Positions 16,531 through 24,773 of a stretch of DNA of 36,420 nt are shown here, in pieces. The DNA comes from a bacterium (GTDB lineage: Bacteria > Verrucomicrobiota > Verrucomicrobiia > Methylacidiphilales > Verrucolacustridaceae), in assembly GCA_009921985.1 (NCBI GenBank), contig RFWS01000001.1, forward strand, positions 1-36,420, in the 5' to 3' direction. The notes under the pieces are model-generated. The model was not told where the DNA came from, searched no databases, and worked only from the letters and a program-made list of their open reading frames with translations. Each line of letters begins with the position of its first letter. The first letter of the stretch is position 1. A program made the translations under genes and the position numbers.

Positions 16531-18740
16531 GTTCTTCCCCTGTTCCGGGCGGTACCGGGGAACGTATCACCCGCAGGAGCGGTTCCAACCTCGCCCTCTC
16601 CTTCATCTGCCTGCCCAAGGAGCAACGCCGGGCTATGTCCACCTTCTACGCCTTCTGCCGCACCGTCGACGATGTCGTCGATGAAACCACGGCCCCCCAG
16701 CCGATGCGTCAGGCCAAGCTGCACAAGTGGCGCGACGACATCGCGGCCATCTACCAAGGCACCCCGGAGCAACCGCTCGCCAAGGAGTTGGCCCCGATGG
16801 TTCGCAAATACCTGATCCCGCCGGAACCCTTGCTCGAGATTCTCGACGGCGTGGAGATGGATCTCACGAAAAGCCGGTACGAGAACTTCGAGGAACTAGG
16901 CAAATACTGCTACGGCGTGGCCTCCGCCGTCGGACTCGTCTCCATCAACATCTTCTGCTGCCAGACCCGCGCCGCCCGCGACTACGCCATCGCCCTCGCC
17001 GCCCGCGACTACGCCATCGCCCTCGGCATGGCTTTCCAGCTGACAAATATTCTTCGCGACGTCGCCTACGACCTGAAACGTTTCGGCCGAATTTATATCC
17101 CTCGATCGGAGTGGGTGGCCTTTGGCGTGAAGGAGACAGATTTTCAGGGACCCAACCTCACCCCGGGCATGGACCGGCTCCTGCGCATGCAGTACTTCCG
17201 CGCCCGCCACTATTTCGAGAAGGCCGACCGACTCCTGCCCGAGGCCGACCGTCCCCACCTCTCTGCCGCCCTCATCATGACCGAGGTGTACCGCGATCTC
17301 CTCGAGAAGATCCGCCGCCGGAAGTTCGATGTGCTCAAGGGCCCGATCAAACTTTCCCGCTGGGAAAAACTTCTCGCCCTGCGCCGGGGTCAAAAACTGC
17401 TGAAACGGGAGTTTGTCCCACGCCGGCCTCCCGCGCGGGTGGCCGTGATCGGGGGTGGCTATGCCGGCTGCTCCGCCGCCTTCTCCCTGGCCCGCGAAGG
17501 CCATCTTGTGGAGCTGATCGAGGCCAAGCCCCAGCTCGGCGGTCGCGCCCACAGCTACCGCGAAGCCAAAACCGGCACGATTCTCGACAACGGTCAGCAC
17601 ATCCTGATGGGCTGCTATCACGAGACTTTGGCCCTGGTCGCCGAGATGGGAAATCTCAACCGGCTCGAGCGCCATGACCGGCTCGATCTCCACTTCGTCA
17701 GCCCCAAGAAAGGGCAAACGGTCCTCCGCTCTTCGCCCCTCCCGCCACCGTTCCATCTTCTCGCCGGCCTGTTCGGTTTCCGGGAACTCACCTGGCTGGA
17801 TCGCTGGGCCATCCTCCACCTACCCGGCCGGGCACGGAGCACGCCCCCCAAACAGGGCGAGACCGTGCAAGCCTGGCTCGAACGGGTCCGGCAGACCCCC
17901 GGCTCGGTTCGCGCCTTGTGGGAGCCGTTCTGCCTCGCCGCCCTGAACGCACCCATTCAGTTGGCCGATGCCTGCCTGTTCTGGGAGGTGACCCGGCGCG
18001 GTCTCTTCGGCACCTCACAGGATGCCGCCATCTACCTCGACAAGGACGGCCTCTCCGGCCTGATCAGCCCAGAACTCAACGCCTTCATCGAATCCGCCGA
18101 AGGCAAGGTCCGTACGGCCACACCTGTCGAGGAGCTGAAGTACGACGAAATCCATCAGCACGTCCAGACGGTGAAGTTCAAGGACGGCACGGAAGAAAAA
18201 TACGACGTGGTGGTGTTGGCCGTGCCGTGGACCCCCGCTGCCAAGATGATCCCCGCGGTCGACCGGGCCTCCCAGTTGGCCGCCATGCTCAAACCTGGAC
18301 CGATCCTGGGAGTTCACCTCTGGACCGACCGACCCCTCACCCCCGGCTTGATCACCGGTTTTCTCGACTCCCCTCTCCACTGGGTCTTTGACCGCACATC
18401 CACGTTGCCCCCGGGCTCTTCCGGCTATCTGTATGCGGCCGTGATCAGCGCCGTCACCGATCTGATCGACCAGACGGGAAAATACCTGGTGGAGCTGATC
18501 CTCGGTGAGATTCAGAGGATGGTGCCGGAGAGCCGGGAGGCCAAGGTCACCCACCATGTCGTCTACAAATCGCGCGACGCCACCTTCTGGGGCCAACCCG
18601 GCATGCCCCTGGCCCGGCCCGGTCCGGTCACCTCGGTGGAGAATCTCTTCCTCGCCGGCGATTGGACTGAAACCGGCCTCCCCGCCACCATCGAGGGCGC
18701 AGTCCTTTCCGGCTTTAAAGCTGCCGACGCCGTGGGGTGA
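16527..18740 (+). CDS. hpnD/hpnE: HpnD-HpnE fusion: presqualene diphosphate synthase plus squalene-forming FAD oxidoreductase
   Basis: 737 residues in one unbroken frame. Residues 1 to about 290 are HpnD, which makes presqualene diphosphate from two farnesyl diphosphates: motif 1 DDVVDE near 48-53, then YENFEELGKYCYGVASAVG, and motif 2 LTNILRDVAYD around D178. After a basic linker (RRGQKLLKREF) a flavoprotein starts near 305 with VAVIGGGYAGCSAAFSLARE, GGRAHSY and DNGQHILMGCY. It ends with FLAGDWTETGLPATIEGAV. That part is HpnE, which reduces hydroxysqualene to squalene. The ATG at 16527 matches the domain start and overlaps hpnC. An exact 27-bp tandem duplication adds nine residues just before motif 2. 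Confidence 0.93.
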   Translation: MSSSPVPGGTGERITRRSGSNLALSFICLPKEQRRAMSTFYAFCRTVDDVVDETTAPQPMRQAKLHKWRDDIAAIYQGTPEQPLAKELAPMVRKYLIPPEPLLEILDGVEMDLTKSRYENFEELGKYCYGVASAVGLVSINIFCCQTRAARDYAIALAARDYAIALGMAFQLTNILRDVAYDLKRFGRIYIPRSEWVAFGVKETDFQGPNLTPGMDRLLRMQYFRARHYFEKADRLLPEADRPHLSAALIMTEVYRDLLEKIRRRKFDVLKGPIKLSRWEKLLALRRGQKLLKREFVPRRPPARVAVIGGGYAGCSAAFSLAREGHLVELIEAKPQLGGRAHSYREAKTGTILDNGQHILMGCYHETLALVAEMGNLNRLERHDRLDLHFVSPKKGQTVLRSSPLPPPFHLLAGLFGFRELTWLDRWAILHLPGRARSTPPKQGETVQAWLERVRQTPGSVRALWEPFCLAALNAPIQLADACLFWEVTRRGLFGTSQDAAIYLDKDGLSGLISPELNAFIESAEGKVRTATPVEELKYDEIHQHVQTVKFKDGTEEKYDVVVLAVPWTPAAKMIPAVDRASQLAAMLKPGPILGVHLWTDRPLTPGLITGFLDSPLHWVFDRTSTLPPGSSGYLYAAVISAVTDLIDQTGKYLVELILGEIQRMVPESREAKVTHHVVYKSRDATFWGQPGMPLARPGPVTSVENLFLAGDWTETGLPATIEGAVLSGFKAADAVG
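16971..17024 (+). repeat. Exact 27-bp tandem duplication inside hpnD
   Basis: Two identical 27-base copies (16971-16997 and 16998-17024) each encode AARDYAIAL, giving AARDYAIAL twice before GMAFQLTN. Relatives of HpnD have one such helix segment. The copies are identical base for base, so the event is recent or is an assembly artefact. Confidence 0.9.
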
Positions 18741-18746
18741 TGGGAT

Positions 18747-18831
18747 CGTTAACGCAAACGATGTACGTGAATGTACGCATGAAATCTGGGCTGCTGCTCA
18801 CGTTCACATTTAACTTTCACGAGCGTTTTTT
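18747..18831. repeat. Degenerate AACG/CACG hexamer tract at the hpnDE/hpnG junction, possible two-way terminator
   Basis: The convergent gap contains CGTTAACGCAAACG, then ACGTGAATGTACGC, a short unique stretch, then CACGTTCACATTTAAC and TTTCACGAGCG followed by a run of six T at 18825. ACGTGAATGT (about 18764-18773) can pair with ACGTTCACAT (about 18799-18808) with one mismatch. A termination role on either strand is plausible but unproven. Confidence 0.4.
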
Positions 18832-19558
18832 AGGCACCTTTCTCAGCGATCCATTCCAGAAAATCCCCCAGCGCCTTGCTCATCACTTCCCTTGCGTGGA
18901 TGCATCCTCCCACCGCGGGGATGAGTTCCCGCAACCGCCACGGACGAAGGGCCAGATACAGCCCGATCTTCACCGGCGTGCTTTTTCCGGTGACCGCATC
19001 GCAACCCAAAAGGAATAGATCCGCCGGTAGCAGCTTGTCCGCATGGTCACTCACCGCCCGTAATCCGACGAGAGGCACATCCCGTCTCCGGCAGGCTTCG
19101 GCCACATACTCCCACTCCATCTCCACCAGTCCGCACCCGGTTTTCCTGCCCAGCTCCAGCTTCGCCAGTCCCGTTTCAATGATCTCATGCGCGGTGTGCC
19201 ACTTTCCGGCACGCACCGCCGGTTTGGACCGTGCCCAGACGACAAACTCAGGCCAAGCCTCGGCGTGGAAGGAGCTCAGATCCCCCTCATCCCAGTCCGG
19301 ATCCAACGCCCCGGCCAATCCGGCCAAGATCACCGCCCGACAAGGATGCTCCGCCAGCCAAGCCTCGACCTTCCGATCCAGCCCCGCATGCCCCATGCCG
19401 ATCCGGGCCGAAACCACGGCCAATCCATTCCAGCTTCCCTTGAGGGTTTCCAGCCCCGCGGCCGGGCGGCTTTTCCCGCCAAGCTTTTTCCAGGTGGGTT
19501 CGGCCTCGAACTCCATCGGAAAAAGGATCCCGACCGGCAACGTGGAGGCGGGGGCCAT
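18830..19558 (-). CDS. hpnG: HpnG-like hopanoid nucleoside phosphorylase
   Basis: 242 residues of the purine-nucleoside/MTA phosphorylase fold. HpnG removes adenine from adenosylhopane to give ribosylhopane-type products. Typical pieces are VGILFPMEFEAEP at the start, ARIGMGHAG, AVILAGLAGALDPDW, the active-site segment GLVEMEWEYVAEAC, and VGLRAVSDHADK with its conserved aspartate. The ATG is at 19558. It lies 33 bases downstream of shc, on the same strand, so the two form a pair. Its stop nearly abuts the repeat tract separating it from hpnDE. MTA/SAH nucleosidase is the alternative assignment, but the neighbours favour HpnG. Confidence 0.85.
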   Translation of the reverse strand: MAPASTLPVGILFPMEFEAEPTWKKLGGKSRPAAGLETLKGSWNGLAVVSARIGMGHAGLDRKVEAWLAEHPCRAVILAGLAGALDPDWDEGDLSSFHAEAWPEFVVWARSKPAVRAGKWHTAHEIIETGLAKLELGRKTGCGLVEMEWEYVAEACRRRDVPLVGLRAVSDHADKLLPADLFLLGCDAVTGKSTPVKIGLYLALRPWRLRELIPAVGGCIHAREVMSKALGDFLEWIAEKGA

Positions 19559-19591
19559 GGAAAGATTCGCGGAAGGTCTCCGCGACGGTGG

Positions 19592-21586
19592 TCAGCGGAC
19601 TCCGGAAGCCCGGACCATCTCGAGATACTCGCCCAAAGCAAGGAGCGGCCAGTTGTTCCGGTACATGTCATAGCGGAGGTAAAAGACGCAGGGGAATCCG
19701 GTGCCGGTGATGAGCTTCTCCTCCCAGCTACCGTCCTTGGACTGAGTCTCCACCAGATAACGGACGGCACGGCGAACGCTCGGCCGCTGGAGATCACCGC
19801 AGGCCAGCAAGCCCATCAACCCCCAGCCGGTCTGGGAGGCGGTGCTGATTCCCCGCCCCTTCATCCGGGGATCGTCGTACGAGCCACAGCTTTCGCCCCA
19901 GCCACCATCGGGATTCTGCGCGCACTCCAGCCAATCGCGGGCCCGCACCACCCAGGTATCGTTCATATCATAACCGATCGCACGCAGACCGCGCAGGACC
20001 TGCCAAGTCCCATAAACGTAGTTCACGCCCCAGCGACCGAACCAGGAGCCGTCCTCTTCCTGCGTCTTGCGCAGAAACGCAAGCGCCCGCTGGATCTGGG
20101 CGTGATTCTTGGAGACCCCCAGTTTGCCCATCGTTTCCAGGAGTCGGCCGGTGATGTCAGCGCAGGGCGGGTCGAGAATGGCGTTGTGGTCGGCGAAGGG
20201 CACATCCTCCAGCCAGGCCTTGTTCACGTTCTTATCAAAGGCCGCATAGCCGCCGTTGTCGCACTGGAAGCTCATCGCCCAACCCAGGCCGCGGTCCATC
20301 GCCTCCTTCTGCTGGGTGGGATGGGAAGCGGCCGCCCGACGGAGTCCCAGAAGAACCTTGGCGGTGTCGTCCACGTCCGGATACCAGTCGTTGAAAAACT
20401 CGAAGGCCCAACCGCCGGTGATCGGCGTTGGATTCTTCATCACGTAATCACCGCGCATCTTCACTTCCTTGGCGAGGAGCCAATCGGCCCCCTTCTGCAT
20501 GGCAGGATGATCTGGCTTCACACCGGCCGCACCCAAAGCGGTCAGGGTGATGGCGGTGTCCCAGACCGGACTGAGACAGGGTTGGACCCGGAAATCGCCG
20601 TGGGCGGAGTCGTCCACCTCCAGCCCTTCCAGGTCTTTGACCGCCTTGAGCATCCACGGGTGATCGTCCGCATAGCCGAGGCAGCGGAACGCGAGGATGG
20701 AGTTCATCATCGACGGGAAGATGGCCGCGAGTCCTTCCGATTCAGGTCCGGTGCGGTCGAGAATCCACTTTTCGGCAATTTTGAGCGCCTTCTTGCGGAA
20801 AGGCTTCCACGGCAAGCCCTCCAGGAAACCCAGTAACTCGTTCACCCGGACAAAGAAATTTTTCATCGAGAAGAAACGGTTCTCCACCGGGTGGAAGAAA
20901 GGGCCGCCTTCCACGCCGTAGGGATACAACTCGTGCAACTGCTTTTCCGGGGGGAGATGGGTGACCGGACGGAAACTGCGGATGATCGACATCGGCACCA
21001 CGATCGCCCGCGTCCAGGAACTCATTTCCGACATGTCGAACGGCGCCCACTTCGGCAGGAGCAAAATCTCCGGGGGAATATTGGGGAGATACTTCCACGG
21101 ATACTGCCCAAACATCGCCAGATAGAATTTGCAGTAAGTGTTGGAACTGGGGATTCCTCCTAGTCTCATGGCGGCGGCGCGGGCTTTGCGCATCTCGGGC
21201 TCATCCGGGGTGAAGCCCGCCAGCTTGAGGCTAAAGTAAGCCTTCACCGTGGCGGTCACATTGCTCGGACCGCCCGGATAGATCGGCCAACCGCCATCAG
21301 GCAATTGCCGCTGGAGAATGTGGCGGACGATCTTGGCTTCCTTGGCACGGTCCACTTTCCCGCGCAGATACATCAGAAGGTGGTAATCACAGGCCACTGT
21401 GCTGTCCACGAACAGCTCTCCGACCCAATACCCCTCGGGCTTCTGCAATCCGAGCAGATAGTCCCGGCAGGCGTGGACGGTCTTTTCGACCGCGGAAAGA
21501 TCAACATCGGCAGGATCCAAACCGACCAGCTCGGGGCTGGGGGCGCCTGTTCGCTTCGCTTCCGCCGGCAAAACTGGGTTCGACAT
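19592..21586 (-). CDS. shc: Squalene-hopene cyclase
   Basis: About 664 residues. It cyclises squalene to hopene or hopanol at the membrane. The catalytic DXDD is DVDD at about 404-407 (WYPDVDDTAK). Several QW repeats are readable: QLPDGGW, QCDNGGY, QEEDGSW, QNPDGGW, QSKDGSW. Near the N-terminus CDYHLLMYLRG matches the family. The ATG at 21586 is preferred to the TTG at 21622 because the latter is part of a TTGACC -35 box. hpnG follows. A 76-base AT-rich gap separates it from glgP upstream, and it carries its own candidate promoter. Confidence 0.96.
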   Translation of the reverse strand: MSNPVLPAEAKRTGAPSPELVGLDPADVDLSAVEKTVHACRDYLLGLQKPEGYWVGELFVDSTVACDYHLLMYLRGKVDRAKEAKIVRHILQRQLPDGGWPIYPGGPSNVTATVKAYFSLKLAGFTPDEPEMRKARAAAMRLGGIPSSNTYCKFYLAMFGQYPWKYLPNIPPEILLLPKWAPFDMSEMSSWTRAIVVPMSIIRSFRPVTHLPPEKQLHELYPYGVEGGPFFHPVENRFFSMKNFFVRVNELLGFLEGLPWKPFRKKALKIAEKWILDRTGPESEGLAAIFPSMMNSILAFRCLGYADDHPWMLKAVKDLEGLEVDDSAHGDFRVQPCLSPVWDTAITLTALGAAGVKPDHPAMQKGADWLLAKEVKMRGDYVMKNPTPITGGWAFEFFNDWYPDVDDTAKVLLGLRRAAASHPTQQKEAMDRGLGWAMSFQCDNGGYAAFDKNVNKAWLEDVPFADHNAILDPPCADITGRLLETMGKLGVSKNHAQIQRALAFLRKTQEEDGSWFGRWGVNYVYGTWQVLRGLRAIGYDMNDTWVVRARDWLECAQNPDGGWGESCGSYDDPRMKGRGISTASQTGWGLMGLLACGDLQRPSVRRAVRYLVETQSKDGSWEEKLITGTGFPCVFYLRYDMYRNNWPLLALGEYLEMVRASGVR

Positions 21587-21594
21587 AGCCCATG

Positions 21595-21622
21595 ACCCTA
21601 GCCGTGCAAAAAAATCGGTCAA
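21595..21622 (-). promoter_or_regulatory. Candidate promoter of shc-hpnG
   Basis: On the minus strand TTGACC (21622-21617), a 16-base spacer and TAGGGT (21600-21595), with only eight bases to the shc ATG. An AT-rich block lies further upstream (about 21630-21660). The hopanoid pair can thus be transcribed separately from the operon above. Confidence 0.45.
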
Positions 21623-21662
21623 ATCGAACCAGTTTTTATGCTAATTATTGATTATTATGTGC

Positions 21663-23135
21663 TTATGAATTAGATGCCCAGGTGATTAACCGTAGCTCAT
21701 GGGCCTGGGTAAGGGACGGATTTGAGGGCCGGACACGTACATTGAATTGGAAGTTACCCGAATCCTTCACCTCCACCCGCCCGGCGTACTTGACCCACCC
21801 TTGCGAAACCTCCCCCGTCGGCTCTAACCGGATGGCCAAGGAAGGCCCTTGGGGATCTACGGCCTTCACGTAGGCCTCGACCGCGACTTCCTCGTTTTTC
21901 AGGGAACCCAGTAAAACATGGGCGGAGACAGAAACACTGTCCCCAACGCTGACGGTGGTGCCGTTGCCGCCCGACCAGGTCACACCGTTCGCCTTTACCC
22001 CGGACCACGCGTTCCGCACCCGGTCTTTCCAGACCGCCAACTCCCGCGACTTGGCAAATTGGTTGTCCGCGAACATTCGCCCCTTTTCCGCGGCCCTTTT
22101 GTAAAAGTTTTCTGCATACTCCCCCACCATCCGCTGGGTGTTGTAGACCGGTCCGATCGTCATCAGGCTGCGGCGTACCCGGTCAATCCAGCGCTTGGGC
22201 ACCCCGTCGGAATCCTGCTCGTAATACAGCGGCACAATCTCATGCTGCAGAATTTCATAGATGGAGAAGGCGTCGAACTCGTCCTGCACCTCAGGCTCCA
22301 GACGCAACCCGTCCTCACCGATTGCCCAGCCGTTTGTACCGTCAAAGGCCTCGTCCCACCATCCGTCCCGGACCGAGAAGTTGAGGCAACCATTGGTAAT
22401 CACCTTCTCCCCGCTGGTGCCGCTGGCTTCGAGCGGACGCGTGGGATTGTTCAACCAGACGTCGCATCCGTGGTAAAGATGGCGGGCCACGTTAAAGTCG
22501 TAGTTCTCCACGAAGACGATCTTGTTTCTAAAGACCGGCATCTCGGAAACCTTGACGATCAGCTGGATCAGCTTTTTGCCGCCCTCGTCGGCTGGGTGCG
22601 CCTTCCCCGCAAAAACAAACTGCACGGGATATTTCGGGTCGTTCACGATGGCCGCCAGCTTGTCGAGGTCGCGAAAGAGCAGGGCCGCCCGCTTGTAGGT
22701 GGCAAACCGGCGTGCGAAGCCGATGGTCAGGGCCTTGGGATTCAGCATGAGCTGGGCGGCGCGGATCTCCTCTGGCTTCACCCCGTTGCGGATCCGCTGA
22801 TTCCGGACATTGTTCCGCACAAACTCCAGCAACCGGGTTTTTAGCTTCAGGTGGACGGTCCAGTACTCCTTGTCCTTGAAATCGACCCTCTTTTTCCACT
22901 GGCCGGCCTCGGCCAAGTCATTCTCCGTGAAGACCCCCTCCTCTTTTTCGAGCAACTGGCGGATTTCCGGGGCCATCCAGGTGAAGGTGTGGATGCCGTT
23001 GGTGACATGCCGGATTGGGATCTCCTTTTTCGGCACTCCTGGCCAGACGCTCTGCCACATCTCGCGGGAAACGCGACCGTGAATGGCGCTCACCCCGTTG
23101 GCCTGGCGGGAAAGCCGCAGCGCCAGGATGGTCAT
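21663..23135 (-). pseudogene. glgP: Alpha-glucan phosphorylase GlgP, C-terminal fragment
   Basis: About 490 residues of the catalytic and C-terminal parts. It starts at the internal methionine of MTILALRLSRQANGVS, then has HGRVSREMW, RHVTNGIHTFTW, GFARRFATYKRA, VFVENYDFNVARHL and NNPTRPLEASGTSGEK, which has the PLP-binding lysine. It continues with CLNFSVRDGWWDEA. The last 100 or so residues form the beta-rich tail usual for this short, DUF3417-type phosphorylase. It is continuous with the upstream fragment in homology but not in frame. Confidence 0.92.
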
Positions 23136-24190
23136 GCTGCCCGGATGTAATCGGCGAAATACTTCTCCATGAGTTTGGGATCGAAGGCATCGTTGCCCGC
23201 CGGCACCGGCGTGTGGGTGGTGAAGACGCTGCTGGCCGCCACGGGTTGCAACGCCTCGATGAAGGAAAGTTTTTCGCGGGAAACCAGCATCCGGATCCGC
23301 TCCAGACCGAGGAACGCCGCATGTCCCTCGTTCATGTGGAAAACCGACGGTTGGAGGCCCATCGCATCGAGAGCCTTCACCCCGCCGATGCCGAGAACAA
23401 TTTCCTGACGTACCCGCATGTCGTGGTCACCCCCGTACAGTTGGTAGGTGATATTCCGGTCATCCTGGGCGTTGGAGGGAAGATCTGTGTCGAGGAGGAA
23501 GAGGCGGGTTACCCCGATCCGGACTTCCCACACCTTGGCCCTCACCTTCCGCCCGGGCATGTCCAATTCCACCACCACCGGGGTCTTGCCGTCCGATCCC
23601 AGTGCCTCTCGTACCGGCAGATCGTGGAAAACGTTGTCCACGATGTTGGCCTCCTGCCATCCATCCCGGTTGATCTTCTGGGAAAAATAGCCGAAGCGGT
23701 AAAGCAGGCCCACCGCCACAAACGGCAACCCCAGATCGCTGGCCGATTTACAGTGATCCCCGGCCAGAATGCCGAGGCCTCCTGAATACACCGGCAGGGA
23801 TTCGTGAAAACCGAATTCCGCGGAGAAATAGGCCACCAAAGGTGAATCCTTTTTCTCTTTGGGCATGTTTTTTGTGAACCAGGTGCTTTTCCGGTTTAGA
23901 TAGGCCTCCAGCTTGTCATGCACCTTTTCCAACCGGTCGCGGTAGGCCTTGTCCTTGGCGAGCGCCTCGAGCCTCGTCTGCTTGACCAGCCGAAGCATTT
24001 TCACCGGACTATGGCCGCACTCTTCCCAAAGGGTTGGATCGAGCTCCTTGAATAGTTCCAAGGCATCGAAGTTCCAACTGAACCAAAGGTTGAAAGCGAT
24101 CCGTCGAAGGGATTCAAGACCCTCCGGAACCCTCGGAACCACCGATACATTGAATGGCCACTTCTGGGCCGTCACAACAGGCTCTGGCAT
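23132..24190 (-). pseudogene. glgP: Alpha-glucan phosphorylase GlgP, N-terminal fragment
   Basis: Phosphorolysis of glycogen or starch to glucose 1-phosphate. The first 100 residues are the DUF3417 domain (LRRIAFNLWFSWNFDA). They are followed by AYFSAEFGFHESLPVYSGGL, GILAGDHCKSASDLG, VFHMNEGHAAF and VFTTHTPVPAGND. The frame stops four codons after YFADYIR. Relatives have about 28-30 further residues (a stretch ending near EPFCM) before the MT.LALR that begins the next fragment. This implies a frameshifting deletion of roughly 85-90 bases near 23135-23140. Everything else is well preserved. Confidence 0.92.
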
Positions 24191-24241
24191 AAAGGGGTGA
24201 GAATGAAGAAGTTACTGCAGGCAGGCTAGAAAATTTTCCGC

Positions 24242-24772
24242 CTACTTGATCAAAGTCTGGAGCTCCTTGAACTTCGGATGCTCCGCCGTCTCCAGCAGTT
24301 CAAACAACACCGCCTCGGTGGTGGTCACCACGATTCCATCGTGCCTCATTTCTTGCAGGGCCAACTCTCGGTCCGATATTTTTCGCGATCCCACCGCATC
24401 CGCCACCAAAACCGGCTGAACCTCCCGGAGTCTAAGTTCATAAACTGTTTGCCGGACGCAGACGTGGGCCTCGCAGCCCGCCACCAACACCCGTTTTTTC
24501 CCCAGACCCTTGCCGGCTTCCGCCGCCGAAAATTTGGTTTTGGAAACGGGAGCGATCTTCCCGGCCGCCTGCAGGATGGCCGGAACCGTCTTGCCCAGCT
24601 TGGCCGGTACCTGTTCGGTGATCGCCACGGGAATTTCCAGCAGCTTGGCGGCCTTCACCAGAATTCCCACGCGCTCCACCCAACCGGCCGGTTCCTGCAC
24701 CGCCGCCACCAATTTTTCCTGTACGTCGACGACGAGCAGGCCGGTCTCAGGAGTCCGCAACCGCCAGGACAT
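24242..24772 (-). CDS. Isochorismatase-family cysteine hydrolase
   Basis: 176 residues of the isochorismatase-like hydrolase fold. The catalytic triad appears as D16 (LVVDVQEKL), K80 (SKTKFSA) and C105 (GCEAHVCVRQT). The cis-peptide region before the cysteine is conserved. It resembles the YcaC/ycaC-type group of unknown substrate more than true isochorismatases, and no siderophore or nicotinamidase context is present. It starts one base after acs ends, so both are on one message. glgP begins 51 bases further on. Confidence 0.83.
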   Translation of the reverse strand: MSWRLRTPETGLLVVDVQEKLVAAVQEPAGWVERVGILVKAAKLLEIPVAITEQVPAKLGKTVPAILQAAGKIAPVSKTKFSAAEAGKGLGKKRVLVAGCEAHVCVRQTVYELRLREVQPVLVADAVGSRKISDRELALQEMRHDGIVVTTTEAVLFELLETAEHPKFKELQTLIK

Positions 24773-24773
24773 C

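Noticed and set aside
19187..20836. 549-codon plus-strand open frame
   Set aside because: It is antisense to hpnG/shc, which have clear motifs; its composition (rich in His, Arg, Pro) is typical of GC-rich shadow frames.
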